A DNA stretch of 64,000 bases from Arctopsyche grandis (GCF_051622035.1 NC_135360.1:8298001-8362000); one strand, 5' to 3'. Counted from the first letter of the stretch, positions 11,701 to 26,318 are shown. Notes: generated from the letters alone by a model not told the origin. Numbers and translations: made by a program.

Positions 11701-12037
11701 GGGCCCTCCACCAGACAGCGAACCTCAGGATCCACACCGATATACCACGAAGTTGACCGAAGACATGGCCAAGGTACATCGGTTCGCCAGAGCCCACCTC
11801 CGGATGCAGAATAGCCGTATGAAGACGCGATACGACGTCCGCAGAACCGAACCGGCGTACGAAACAGGTGACCGAGTATGGCTGTACAACCCTGCCAAGA
11901 CTCCAGGGCTTTCACCAAAGCTGCAATCGCTGTGGGAAGGACCGTACACCATAGTGACCAAACTTAGTGACGTAGTTAGCAGGGAACTTAGATACAAACT
12001 TAGATACGCGGGGAATTCGACGGCTCAAACCGATTAA
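8753..12037 (+). CDS. pol: pol of the gypsy element (PR-RT-RH-IN)
   Basis: About 1094 residues. Domains in order: aspartic protease with DTGA; reverse transcriptase with VYLDDII; RNase H (DTDASQHSIGAVLSQ); integrase with an HHCC zinc-binding N-terminus (GGHFGINKTY, then CERCAQC), core acidic residues (MAVDILGPL, LHSDQGRNFES, QSDGMVERLNR) and a C-terminal LWEGPY segment. RT-RH before IN marks Ty3/gypsy rather than copia. The first codon of the open frame is GTG, consistent with pol being expressed together with gag. GC content and codon use are higher in GC than the surrounding host genes. Confidence 0.95.
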   Translation: MIGLLRVRPITGARKTPEVNKLDGSGTAGSFVVKGEIGGVPCRMVGDTGACITVINPELFAKISPKDYTVVKGHYSRARQAAGQTIKIHRWIRVTLNLQGEKFPWNVAVADIQDPILLGLDALRHVRATFELGGEEKCIIRGVQREKGKKNAPAVKSIRGEVPHPKITALLERADILPEEKRRLETMIRENQKAFARDEKDQGRTTKAVHTIDVGDAKPTKQPPRRIPLARKEEVRAMIDDLLKQGAIEPGHGPWASPVVPVAKKDGSLRMCVDYRKLNTVTKIDSHPIPRIDDTFDQLNGASYFSTLDLQSGFWQVPVAPEDREKTAFVTEFGLFQFKVMPFGLCNAPATFVRLMTKVVGDISNVLVYLDDIIVHSKTYDEHLVHLNNVFERIQAAGLKLNADKCRLCCREVEFLGHRVSAEGISTDPKKVQTVRDWTTPKTQTQMRSFLGLATYYRKFVRNFAEIAKPLHQLTEKGREFKWTPTCEQAFEKLKEALTTTPIMSYPQPGERYVLDTDASQHSIGAVLSQVQGGVEKVIGYFSRTMNKPEQNYCVTRKELLAAIKAIQHFHHYLSGSKFTLRTDHSALTWLKNFKRPEGQLARWLEILGQYNVTIIHRPGIKHGNADALSRRPCTEECPKCSRAETTDQENDSARTEPVEPAEPEARVALVGILPNEMTNSTIDKIVEWKNAGTRPPWETVSAEEQELKILWTQWDALEVEGGKLYRRWENTAGTRHTKQLVVPTEKIPEIMWEMHNAPTGGHFGINKTYRNVRQKYYWPTCRIDVTQWCERCAQCGAHNGPHRRNRGALQPYLSGTPLQRMAVDILGPLPATERGNRYILVAMDYFTKWPEAIPLPNQEAETVADALVEQVFTRLGVPNELHSDQGRNFESKLFRQALDRLGVHKTRTTPYRPQSDGMVERLNRTMRAHLTKFVNDEQDDWDTLVPHFLMAYRAAQHDATGASPAALMYGRELRMPADLLYGGPPPDSEPQDPHRYTTKLTEDMAKVHRFARAHLRMQNSRMKTRYDVRRTEPAYETGDRVWLYNPAKTPGLSPKLQSLWEGPYTIVTKLSDVVSRELRYKLRYAGNSTAQTD

Positions 12038-12171
12038 TGGTGGTGCACCTGGATAGACTCGCAAGGTATAAGGCCGTCGAATATCAACTGTAATTGTATG
12101 TAACTATTTTGTAATTGTTTAAGTGTAAATTAATGGGTCGATCGGGACGATCTCTCTTAAGAAGGGGGTTA

Positions 12172-12460
12172 TGTAACGTTACATAGAGAGACGCCCCGTA
12201 GACCGGTGACGTCATGGTGACGCCGACCAATGGTGGAGTCGGGCGTTGCGGCCAATGGCTACACCCGACTCCTTGACCAATGACTATACGGGTCATAACG
12301 TGCATGCGCTGAGCGCTGAATATTTATAAGTATGGTGCGCTCTCGAACGGTGGCATTCGGATCCTGACCTCCACCGGACGAGCAGCAATAAAGACCTGGA
12401 ACCTGCCTGCGTGTTTTCTTGTACCTCGACCTGACTCCACTTACCTTTGAATACTCTTCA
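12172..12460 (+). repeat. 3' LTR of the gypsy element
   Basis: Identical by eye to 7287-7575 over 289 bp. It is preceded by a purine tract and followed by the ATAC target duplication. Confidence 0.95.
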
Positions 12461-12486
12461 ATACATAGTTTATTTACAATATTAAT

Positions 12487-12490
<4 letters not shown>

Positions 12491-12575
<85 letters not shown>
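12491..12575. repeat. (TA)n microsatellite
   Basis: About 42 uninterrupted TA units between the 3' LTR flank and the Tc1-like transposon. TA is the Tc1/mariner target, so the run may have grown from a target site; its length is prone to assembly error. Confidence 0.95.
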
Positions 12576-12577
<2 letters not shown>

Positions 12578-12579
<2 letters not shown>

Positions 12580-13680
12580 AATATTTTGTATGTCCACCCT
12601 TATTTTGTAGACACAATGCTATTCTTTTGGGCATACTCTCGATACAAGACGCAATGTTTGACTTTATGTCAGGATCTCCCTGCCACACAGAAATTATGTT
12701 TTGTTTTAGGATATTTTTATTGGTACATTGGAACTTATTTAATTTCATTTTAAGGGTATGCCAGACATTTTCTATGGGATTTAGATCGGGAGAATTACCG
12801 GGCCAGTGAAGGAGCGGTAAATTGTGGTCGGACATGATTTTTTTCACAATTTTGGCTTTGTGGCAGGGTGCAATAATATTGCATTAAGTGCAGCCGATCC
12901 CTTTTGTCAATTTTGTTTTGTATAGAGTGTATCGCAATACCGTTATATATTGCGAAGCATTCATCATCCCTTCTACAAAATACAATGGCCCCCGACCTTC
13001 CGCACTAATTGAGCCCCAAATCATGAGTGACAGCGGGTGTTTCACATTTTTTATGACACAGGACTCATTATACCGCTTGCCGACTCACCTACGTACGTAT
13101 TGGTGAGTCGGTGTCATCAATTGAATTGACGACTCGTCAGAGAAGTGAACCTTAAAAATGTTAAAAACATCGATTAATTCAATTCATTCAAAAAAAATTA
13201 AACAAATAATTTAATTTCAATTAAATTACCCCTTTCCAATCGTCGAGGGTGAAGTGGCGATGCTCATTAGCCAAATTGAGCCTGGCTTTCTTCATTTTTG
13301 GCGTCAAAAGCAGTTTTTTAGCTAGCTTCCTGGTTTTCATCCCCGCCTCTGCGAGACGGCGTTGTATTGTCCGAGTCGATATTTCGGTTCCGCTCCCGTA
13401 AATTCATCTGGATTTTTTTATTTGTGGCAAACCGATCCTTCTCAACAATATTTACAATATTTCGATAGACTAGAGGACTGCATTTACGAGTGCCACGACA
13501 ATTCTTACGATTGGTGACCGTAGGATTTTCACCTCTTTATAGTTGGGCGCTAATTTTATGCACACTGAAAACGCTAACCCCCTGATCTTGAGCAATATAT
13601 CTTATGGAATACTTCCGAGTATTTAATAATGTGGAAATATTGGCGATTTTCTCCAAGGATAAATCTTTATTTCTTCCCAT
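12578..13680 (-). pseudogene. Broken Tc1-like transposase
   Basis: On the minus strand a transposase begins at 13680 (MGRNKDLSLEKI, then a helix-turn-helix-like RYIAQDQGVSVFSV) and ends near 12578. The C-terminal catalytic part is readable (WPGNSPDLNPIENVW, 12578-12847) and carries the last acidic residue of the Tc1 DDE triad. In between, stop codons (for example after the HTH near 13540 and around 13300) and frame changes make it nonfunctional. I could not define convincing terminal inverted repeats; the element probably extends from the (TA)n run to about 13990. Confidence 0.85.
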
Positions 13681-13989
13681 ATAAAAAGGAAAGGGGGTTG
13701 TTTCACAAGCAATTTAAACAAATAATTAAGTCACATTTAAAAAATTTAAACACTTTAACTTACTTCAATGATATCGATAATATACAGGAAAGCAAAAATC
13801 TCTTCAAAACGAACTTTTCTCCCACTGAAAGCACACATCTACACCAAACGAATTTCAAAGCCAAACTGTCTATCTGCACTTGTTCGGTTTTTAAAATATT
13901 TGTATAAACACTACTAATCTTATTCTTCTGCAAGTACATAGAATAGGATACAATGAATGGTCTACAAAAAAAACTAACCCAAAATGTTA

Positions 13990-14404
13990 CTTACAACGGC
14001 TCAGGTATACAAAATAGGGTAAATACGCCGGTGTTAGTAATTCGTTGTCATACGACTGTATATACATAAATACAAAATTAATAAAATTTACACCTTTATC
14101 AAATATTGGGCCTCTCCCTGATTTGATCTAAGGATAAGAAAAAAACAAAAATGGAAACACTCTTGTTTCAAATCTGTGTACGTTGGATATTGTTGTCACT
14201 CTTTAGTTATCAATTCAGTATTAACATAAGTTATATGTTATATATTCAGTATTATTAAATAAAGCTTTAAAATAAGTGCAATTTAAACATAAAGTCGCAG
14301 TCAGAGCCACTGAAATTTTAATGACTCCAAATCCAGCCACATTATAATTTAATTTCAAAAATATCAATCATGTTGTCATTATAACAAACAGAATTGTTTA
14401 GGAA
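13990..14404. other. Noncoding AT-rich stretch
   Basis: No coding potential, RNA gene or clear repeat seen between the Tc1-like remnant and the foldback element. Confidence 0.5.
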
Positions 14405-14417
14405 TTCGAATTATTTT

Positions 14418-14666
14418 GGACTACTAGTCATATGTGAACCAGTCACAGGACAACCGGCCGCTCTAGATCGGTCACACGTGATCACCCGTCACACTAAAAC
14501 TGGTCACGAGAAAACTAGTCACACCCGAAAATTGGTCACGAAAAAACTCGTCACACCCAAAAATTCGATCAATTTTTAATTTTTGGGTGTGACCAGTTTT
14601 AGTGTAACGGGTGATCACGTGTGACCGATCTAGAGCGACCGGTTCACATTTGACTAGTAATCACCG
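14418..14666. repeat. Foldback element with GGTCAC/CGTCAC motifs
   Basis: Left arm (CTACTAGTCATATGTGAACC, CTCTAGATCGGTCACACGTG, ACTAAAACTGGTCAC) and right arm ending about 14662 are reverse complements over roughly 75 bp, centred near 14572. The left arm has an extra internal segment with repeated GGTCAC and CGTCACACC motifs. There is no coding capacity. It looks like a small foldback/MITE. Confidence 0.8.
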
Positions 14667-15156
14667 AACCATTATTTTATCTACATTATGATATATTATT
14701 TTAGGCTGGCACCATACATACATATATTTTTTTATACTGGCAACATTCATGTAATCTGTCAAATTAACCTATTTGTGATGTCAGACCTGTGATTGTCGAA
14801 ATTGAGCAATTGTTCAAATTTTATTTATCAACTAATTTAGGTATCTATTAATTTGACAATATAAATCGTTAAATTATATAATTATTGTGATATTATATCT
14901 TTAAATCTATAATCATCAATTTCAATGTAAAACTTTTTTTTTTAAATTATTTTTACATTCATTAGTTACATAGCTTATATAACCTCAAATCATACAATCT
15001 GAATTCTAATTTTCCCAATATTTCATTTCCCTATGGAATATTTCGCTAATACAAATTAATATTGTCTTAAATGAAACATTACCCTATATTGATGAGTTGA
15101 ATGAAACTAAAATTCCACAACATTAATACTAATTATACTTTATCATCATCAGCTCG
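14667..15156. promoter_or_regulatory. Upstream region of the quinone-oxidoreductase-like gene
   Basis: AT-rich, with no coding or repeat signal. It presumably contains the promoter; no diagnostic element seen. Confidence 0.3.
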
Positions 15157-18145
15157 GTGATGGCGGGAGTATTCCGAATGGTTCAACGTGCCTTTGGAAC
15201 CGTCGTTGGAGCTCCCCGTGCAGCTTTTCTACGCAACTACGGACAACCATTACAAATTGAAGCAGTAACGACACCTCCAAGCATACTATTACCAGATCAA
15301 GTAAACCACAAATCTTTCAACACACATATACACATATTTTTCAAATCTAATCCTTATTCTTACATAATAAACAGGTGAGAATTCAAGTACAATACTGCAG
15401 CTTGAACAGCCACGACGTGAAACACTTAGAAGGCAGCGATAGACATACATTACCTTATGTTCCAGGATATGAGTTCTCCGGTGAAGTTATTGAGGTGAAT
15501 CATTTTGAATTTTAAGTATGCGCTATTATATTTTATACTAATTGCATGAACATTTCAGACAAGCAATGGAGATTCTGATTTGAGCGTCGGTCAACGCGTC
15601 GTCGGTGTAATTCCTAAAAGATGTGGAGCTTTAACCAGTCAAGTAGCACTTAACATTTCCGACGTATGGCCATTACCATCTGAGGTATCGACGCGTGAAG
15701 CTGCAGCACTCGTCTGCGGCCATTCGACGGCTCTTTTAGCTTTTTCTGAAATACGACAATTGGACGGTCAGCATCGACGACATAATTAGCATCGACATTC
15801 GTCATGTTCGATCTTTATCTTAGTCTTATGTTTGCAGATGACGATGTTATATTGATTATTGCTGGTGCCGGAGGATTCGGATTGGCCGCTGTAGATATCG
15901 CAGCAAGTGTTTTTAAAGCTAAAGTATAATGATTAGTCATTTTAATTATATATTGTTATTGTATACAATGAGGTGGAAACAATTGCACAATTATATCTTG
16001 AAAATGAACACTTTAATTAAAAAGAAAATATCCACTTATAGCATGGTATTATGTTGTCTAATAAACTTCATTACTTTTCCAAGCATAATGTTTGATATTC
16101 ATCGAATTTCCACTCGGTTTGTTTGTGGTTAGTGAATGTACACTTTCACCTTCAAATATCCCACAGGAAGAAAACGCACTTTGATAAATCAAATTAACAC
16201 GGTAACTAGGATTCTTTTTCCTCGTTTGCTCACTACTGGGTGTCATGGTCATTGATATCATCTGAAATCCAGTGGACGATTCGCCTCCACTCCTTTCGGT
16301 CCTGTGCTAAATTAAAAGCAGTGTTGATCTCGTCAGTTCTTTAATTTGGTCTGATCATCTTATGGGAGAGTGTTTTCTCGCTCACCTTCTCTCTAGTGTT
16401 CTGGTGACTACCAGCCTCTCTAGACTCTCCACATTCTTCCTGGCAATATGGCCAAAGTAGGAAAGAATCCTTTTCGTACATGTTGTGGAGAATCTCTGAA
16501 ACTGCCTGGAAAAATGTGTAATTGTGGTTGTTAATAATGACTCCTTTCTGTTGCTTTACTTTCCTTTATTGAAGAAGAGAAGAGGGACTGCCGGCTGGTG
16601 TGTGGTGATTGGCACATCACCTATCGAATGTTAAATTGATACTACAATTAATGAATCCAGTGCACCGTCGGTAGCCCTCTATTTATACATTTATACTAAA
16701 TATCTGATGGGGAGCGACCATAACAATATGAAGATTGTCCACTGCCAGTTCTTTGAGGATGGAGATGTTTGTGCCTCTTGCAGCCCATGGATTGCACAGC
16801 ATCCTTCTCCAACACCACATTTCGAAGGCATCTAACATGTCTTTCTTTTTTTAAGCATCCATATCTCAACTCCATACAATGCAATGTGGATCAGTATCGC
16901 CATTTTTGCCATTCCTATTCTTCTGCGGATTTCTGATTGGCATCCTCTTTTTCTTGAGATCAAAGCATCTGGGTAGATAAAATCGTTGACTTCCTCATAG
17001 TCTTTTAAAGCATAGGACTTTGCGAGACTCGAATCTGTCAACAGAGGATTTTTGTTTATATTTTGGGTCTAGACCCAGGTGCTTACTTTCCATTTCTATT
17101 CTACGAAGAACGTAGTTCAATCATTTTATCCTAATTGTTGAATATTATCGTCGTATCGTCTGCGAATCTTATACATATTTGAAATCTTTCTGTCGCCTAT
17201 GTTTACATATATAAGTCATTTGAAGTCAGGCAATGTCTCCAAAATGAGACATGACTTTCTTTCTTAGACCATTGAATCATCTCGTTGAAACCAAACAAAC
17301 CATTATGTTGAGAAAAAAGACTATCAGAGGAAAATGATGAATTATGTTTAGCATGTTGAGGTTTGCCTGATTGCTACATAGTTGAAGTGTTTATTTTCAA
17401 ATTACTAATCGTCTAATTGTTTCCGCTAATATGAAATTTGTCTTAGATGGATGATATTGACTTTTTAGGTTATTGCATTGGCAGATACTGAAGGGAAAGC
17501 TGGTTTATTACGGGATAGAGGTGCCTTTGCGGCTTTCAAAAGCGATCTTAAATCGAATTATAAAGAAATTATGAGCGCAACTGGGAACAAAGGCGTAAAT
17601 CTGATTTACGATGCAGTGGGTGGACCTATTCTTAACACGGTCGTTAAATGGTGGGTGGTATATTTGTATATAAACAAGTCTATTTGTAAACAATAGCTGG
17701 TGTCAATTTGTGCATTTGTTTACACAATCCATTGACAGTGTTTAGCTTGTATGTGTCAAATATCGTAACATTCATTCATTTAATTTTCAGTTTGAAAGTT
17801 GACGACGACGATGGAATGTTATTAGGCACATACCGTCGAGAGGATTTGACAGAACCAGAACAAAACTCACCGACGAAAGAGGAGGATGATAAGAAATCGA
17901 AGAGCGATTCTAGCATTTCTAAAGAAGTGATCGATAAGTTGAAAACAATCAGTCTTACCGATTACAAAAACGAAGATCAAGACAAGTATTATAGTATCAT
18001 AGAACAGACGTTGCAGTTCTGCGAAGACGGTCTGATAACGGCACACGTCAGCCAAACGTTCAACCTCGACCAGGTGAACGACGCCATCGAATACATCAAA
18101 GGGAAAATGTGCACCGGAAAAGTGCTCATAAAAATCGACGAATAG
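15157..18145 (+). CDS. Quinone oxidoreductase-like protein (MDR family), 6 exons
   Basis: Medium-chain dehydrogenase/reductase of the quinone oxidoreductase-like 2 type, expected to use NADPH. Exons 15157-15300, 15375-15494, 15559-15766, 15838-15923, 17469-17650 and 17791-18145 join in frame to about 364 residues. Motifs: an N-terminal GroES-like domain (NYGQPLQIE, then PYVPGYEFSGEVIE) without the usual zinc ligands of alcohol dehydrogenases; a Rossmann nucleotide-binding turn (IIAGAGGFGLAAVDIA); and NLIYDAVGG in the second half. A Lys/Ser/Glu-rich insert (KEEDDKKSKSDSS) sits in the C-terminal quarter. The N-terminus (MVQRAFGTVVGAPRAAFLR) is basic and could be a mitochondrial leader. Intron 4 (1545 bp) is swollen by a LINE remnant. 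Substrate unknown. Confidence 0.9.
16259..17250 (-). mobile_element. LINE remnant (RT C-terminal region) in intron 4
   Basis: Minus-strand pieces read as the C-terminal part of a non-LTR reverse transcriptase of the kind common in insects: KEIRRRIGMAKMAI-like and YGVEIWMLKKR near 16830-17040, then FGHIARKNVESLERLV near 16380-16470 and a tail-proximal DRKEWRRIV. Frames are broken and a stretch at about 16530-16690 looks like a later insertion. It lies antisense in the MDR gene intron and is spliced out. Confidence 0.75.
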
Positions 18146-19431
18146 TACAGTATTTTAGTTATTGTTGGAAAAAAAAAATACACTGGTTTTATATTATTGT
18201 ATTATTTATTTGAAGAAACTCTTCATAAGATGTTACAAAGACTGATATGTATTTCTCTTTTTTTTTTGTTATGATTATTGCCAAAACTATTTATTCCATC
18301 ACTGTAAAATTTGTTTCATGATAAATCCGTCATCTGACCATTGAAATCAATAAATTAATTAATGTTTAAATTATGTTTTCATTTAAAAAAAATAAAATAA
18401 AAAGTTAATAAGGATCCTTAATAATCTGGTCTTGGCAAAAGAAATGATTAAAAATTGCAAATATGTACATACATTCAATAATTAGAAATATAATAATACT
18501 TAAAGTTACGATATAATTGGATCGATCGTATTTTTTGTTGTTGTTTGATTGCCAAATTATCGAAGAATCCAAATTAATCGAAACAAATCCATCTAAATAT
18601 AACAAAGTTTAATATAAAAATTACACTCCATTGCTTTTCGTTTAAATCAAGTCATGCATTGTTTTTTTTAAATATAACATGGAATAAAACATAACGGCAA
18701 TACTGTCCAAAAAATAAACAATTCAATAGATATATTTATATATATTTGGACGAGCGAGCGTGTTAGCGAAGGCTTCATTCAACTGGCAAAAAATAAGTTA
18801 CATGGGTCAAAAAATATTCTTTATTATTAATATTAATAATAATATATATCGTATATATGTATATGTATTTACAATTATTCTCGCTAAATATGTAAATCTC
18901 CACGGGATATAATGAAGTGTATCATACGTTTTTTTTTCTTTTGTTATTATTTAATCATTTGTTTTCACTATAAAAGGCTTTCATTATATATATATATATA
19001 AAAAACACATCTTGAACAGCGGCATGCCAAAAATACATACAGTAAAACCAGTATATAATTTATAAATACATAAATGTATAACTACAATGTAAATATATAT
19101 ATTTGTATTCATATTTTCTATAATATTGTAATTTAAAAAATATCGATCTAAAAATTCAATTATTAAATTTATTCTCGTAAAAATGTACGATATCAATCAA
19201 AATACTTTTTCAAATAACTCTCAATCTCTCTTTCAATCTCTTGTGTTTTGCTACAATCCCTTAGTTTCAATATATTTTATATTTTTATTGCATTATTCAG
19301 CTGCATTTTTAAATATAAATTAACAATTTGATAACATATCTTAATCACTATGTAAAAAATTACCACTCGCTAATAAAAAGTAAGGCGGGGGGGGGGACCT
19401 GCCCGGGTTCGCGACTTCACAAGGCACACGT
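18146..19431. other. Facing 3' UTRs of the MDR gene and PKN
   Basis: AT-rich stretch between two convergent genes. AATAAA-type signals occur on both strands (for example near 18348 on + and 18812 as TTTATT for -). No coding sequence or repeat family recognised. Confidence 0.5.
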
Positions 19432-23577
<4,146 letters not shown>

Positions 23578-23870
23578 GGCGACACCTGAGCCGAACAGCT
23601 GACCCGCAGACCCGAGCTGAGGTGAGGGGGGCTCCGCCCTCCGCCGTCCGCCCCTCCCGCCACCGCCCTCCTCGAGAGACGAGCGAGCGCTGAGCGCTGA
23701 TCGCAGACCGCAGCCGCAGACCGCACAGCGCACGCGCTACACCGCTCACGCGCGCCAACCTCACCTCACGCACTATCTGCCACTGCCACTGCCACTGCCA
23801 CTACCACTACCACTACCGACTCGATTCATTCATTTATTTTTAGACGCTGTTTCATTCATCCGTGTGCCAA
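23578..23870 (-). promoter_or_regulatory. GC-rich 5' region of PKN
   Basis: CpG-rich sequence directly upstream of the PKN start, including a run of CCACTG/CCACTA units at about 23778-23816. It probably covers the 5' UTR and promoter; no TATA box seen. Confidence 0.45.
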
Positions 23871-23997
23871 TTTTTTATTTATTATTTCGATGTGTCGATC
23901 TCGCAGAATTCAGTGAGGCGGCGGCGTTGATTCGTTGTTTTTGTTTTTATTCTTCAATGTGTGTGTGTGTGTGTGTGTTTTTTTTTTATAGAATTCA

Positions 23998-24085
23998 TCA
24001 TCATTATCTACAGCCGTTCGCCATCCACTGCTGGATGAATATGGTTCCACTCGTCTCTGTTTTGTGTAACTTGTGGGAATCTCGT
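23998..24085 (-). mobile_element. LINE 3'-tail fragment
   Basis: CATCATCATTATCTACAGCC followed by CGCCATCCACTGCTGGATGA matches the sequence at about 57265-57330 (and its mirror 60165-60230), which belongs to a LINE 3' end with a CAT/ATG-repeat tail. It is very short. Confidence 0.65.
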
Positions 24086-24099
24086 CACCATCAAGACAT

Positions 24100-24700
24100 T
24101 TACTGCGACGCGCAGAATACATTCCCAAAACCAGTCGAAGCACACCTGCAGCCATTAAACTAAACTCAAGCGGAACGGTGCCGAAACCTTCTAGTAAGTT
24201 CTACCCCTACAAGTCGAGTGGAACAAAACTGGTCGAAGCACACCTGCAGCCATTAAACCAACATCGAGCGGAACACCCCTACCAGTCGAGTGGAACCAAA
24301 TCGGTCGAAGCACACCGCAGCCATTAAACTACATCGAGTGGAACGGTGCTAATCATTCCAGAAAATTCTACCCCATCGACAAAAGCACATTCCTCGCATA
24401 CGCATCAACAACAGCCAGCAACCAGAAACACTATAAAAGGAGGTCCAACCCAAACAACGCCAGTCGACCCACAGCAGCAAGCGTCGACACACAGCAGCAG
24501 ACCAGAGACCTTCTGAACATAGCCGAACGCCGAGCCAGCAACACACTGCCGCATCCAGAGACCTTCTGAACGACATACTTTTGCCCAAATATAATACCTT
24601 TGTACAATATTTAGGCAAACAATAAAACTTTATTAAAACAAGCACAACAGTGTTTCGTTAGGCTGGGATACGGTCAACACATCCTACCTCGCCTACAAAC
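24100..24700 (+). repeat. LTR-like retroelement fragment
   Basis: Contains three tandem units of about 85-100 bp (core CGAAGCACACCTGCAGCC, 24140-24330), a CTATAAAAGG box (about 24431), an AATAAA signal (about 24622) and a conserved end GTGTTTCGTTAG...GATACGGTCAACA. The same end occurs at 46640-46680 and, reversed, at 46470-46505; another internal part occurs reversed at 33915-33980. It looks like a solo LTR or LTR piece. I did not find clear flanking duplications. Confidence 0.5.
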
Positions 24701-24884
24701 TCAATTCAGGTTTGCCATCGGGAGACTTTTGATTGATTAATCAGGTGAGGTGTGAGGTGAGACACCTTTGTGAGGGACAGTACATATAAGTTAAATATAG
24801 AATTTTAGATTTAAGTTATTGATATGTATTTTTTTTTTTTGTAAATTAGCTAATAGCTAAAAATGGGTCTACCTCAGAGGCCCG

Positions 24885-25575
24885 AATGTGAAACGCCCGA
24901 AAACGCAAATATCGGAAGGCAAAGATCGAAAATCGAAAGATCTTAAGTCGAAAGATAAAAAAAAGGTGCATTGTAAACGGTACATACCATAGATCTAGAA
25001 TAACCTAGATATGGCATTATATACAAATTTCGTTGGAGATCTTGTCGCCACTAACTGAGGGGTGCGGGGGGAAGTTGGGGGAAAAAAAGGTTTTTTCCCT
25101 ACGACGCAGCGGTCGGCGTTTTTTTCACTTCCCCCCGCTAGTTAAACCCCCCGCACCCCTCAGTTAGTGACGAAAAGATGAAAAGATCTCCGCATATCTA
25201 TCGACAAGATCTCCCCAATCGACCTTTCCTACTTAGAAGCTACTAACCTACTGAGAGAAAAGTGTGCATGCGCCAAAAAGGAGACCAGTAATAAACCGTG
25301 AGGGCGGATCTATGTATTATACATCTATGGTACATACTCACTTAATTTGCGCGAGCAGGATACAACAAGAACAAGAGAAACAGGCTTTTCTTCCCGTATT
25401 CTGCGCGCACACATTAATACGGAAGGAAAAACCTATTCCTCTTGTTCCTGTTGTATCCTGCTCACGCAAATTAGGTGAGTATGTACCGTTTACCATGCAC
25501 CCTTTTTTTTAATCTTTAGATTTTCGATCTTTGCCTTCCGATATTTGAGTTTTCGGTAATTTCACATTCAGGCTC
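24885..25575. repeat. Composite element of nested palindromes
   Basis: Outer inverted repeat of about 100 bp: 24885-24995 (AATATCGGAAGGCAAAGATC) against 25475-25575. Inside are a second inverted pair around a G/C-rich core (CTAACTGAGGGGTGCGGGG at about 25053 against its complement at about 25150-25170) and a third (AATTTGCGCGAGCAGGATAC at about 25340 against about 25450-25475). There is no coding capacity. It could fold into three stacked hairpins; likely a foldback-type MITE. Confidence 0.75.
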
Positions 25576-25750
25576 GTCACGGATACTGGCGCTAAAGATA
25601 TTTTGAGCTACCTTTACTTGTATCGTAATAAAAAAATAATCAAGTCACATGCAAAGTTTAAGAAAGTTTTATTTAAACTGATTATACACATATATGTACA
25701 AGACAATGCCATCTTATGATATAAAAAAGTTACAATTGTGGTTCTCATCC

Positions 25751-26230
25751 TTAAATGATGAATTCTCTGCGCCTATTCTTCCTGGTAAATTGGATAATTA
25801 CATCGTCAATAGGACAATCAATTTCAAGGTGAGTGTTTAACAGAGCTAAGCCATTAAGTCGATCCTCCTTCATTGTCGACCTCAGCCATGTCTTTGTACG
25901 CCGCAATGTTGAAAAACTTATTTCTACTGTAGCAATAGATACAGGTAGACAAGCAAATATTTTGTACAGCGTGTGCAAAGTAGGATAGTCAGATCTAGGA
26001 CAAACAGACAAGGCTTGCATAACATAATCAGGATTATTAAGAGCGTTTATGCTCATTTTCTTGTATTGAAGAATGTCTTCCATTAGTCTCTTTTTAATCA
26101 CAAAGGGTAATTCTCCTTCAAAGAACGATAGTTCAGTTAAGCACTGGTTCAATTTATGTGCCAGATCATTACCGGCATGTTTCAGTAGTTGTGAGGGCAA
26201 AAGTATGTTGAATTTTAAATGATAAATATT
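25751..26230 (-). pseudogene. hAT-like transposase C-terminal fragment
   Basis: Minus-strand reading frame of about 160 residues ending in a typical hAT dimerisation region: LHTLYKIFACLPVSIATVEI, then SFSTLRRTKTWLRSTM and LNGLALLNTH. The N-terminal DNA-binding and catalytic parts are missing, and the frame runs at about 26230 into unrelated G-rich repeat sequence, so it is a truncated copy. Confidence 0.8.
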
Positions 26231-26318
26231 TTTGACGGCTCCGCAAGGGGGGGGGGCGCACCCCCCACACCCCCCATATGTATCCGCCACTGAGCGGGGG
26301 TCCCGTGAGGGAGACCGT

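Larger units (their letters stand above)
7287..12460 (+). mobile_element. Ty3/gypsy LTR retrotransposon, whole-looking and young
   Basis: Two 289-bp LTRs (7287-7575 and 12172-12460) begin TGTAACG, end CTTCA and are identical by eye. They are flanked by a 4-bp target duplication ATAC (7283-7286 and 12461-12464). A putative primer-binding site follows the 5' LTR (TGGTGTCAGAAGTGG), and a purine tract (AAGAAGGGGG) precedes the 3' LTR. Between them lie gag and pol. The order protease, reverse transcriptase, RNase H, integrase is the Ty3/gypsy order. No envelope gene is seen. The element looks whole, with no breaks that I noticed, and identical LTRs imply very recent insertion. Confidence 0.96.

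Noticed and set aside
8024-11918. Many frames on both strands within the gypsy element
   Set aside because: Shadows of gag and pol caused by GC-rich codon use.
12578-12847. Possible domesticated transposase
   Set aside because: Only the C-terminal part is open; the rest of the Tc1-like transposase has stops and frame changes, so it is a dead copy.
24120-24340. Regularly spaced repeats that could suggest a CRISPR-like array
   Set aside because: Only three imperfect units with similar, not unique, intervening DNA; they belong to an LTR-like repeat in an animal genome.
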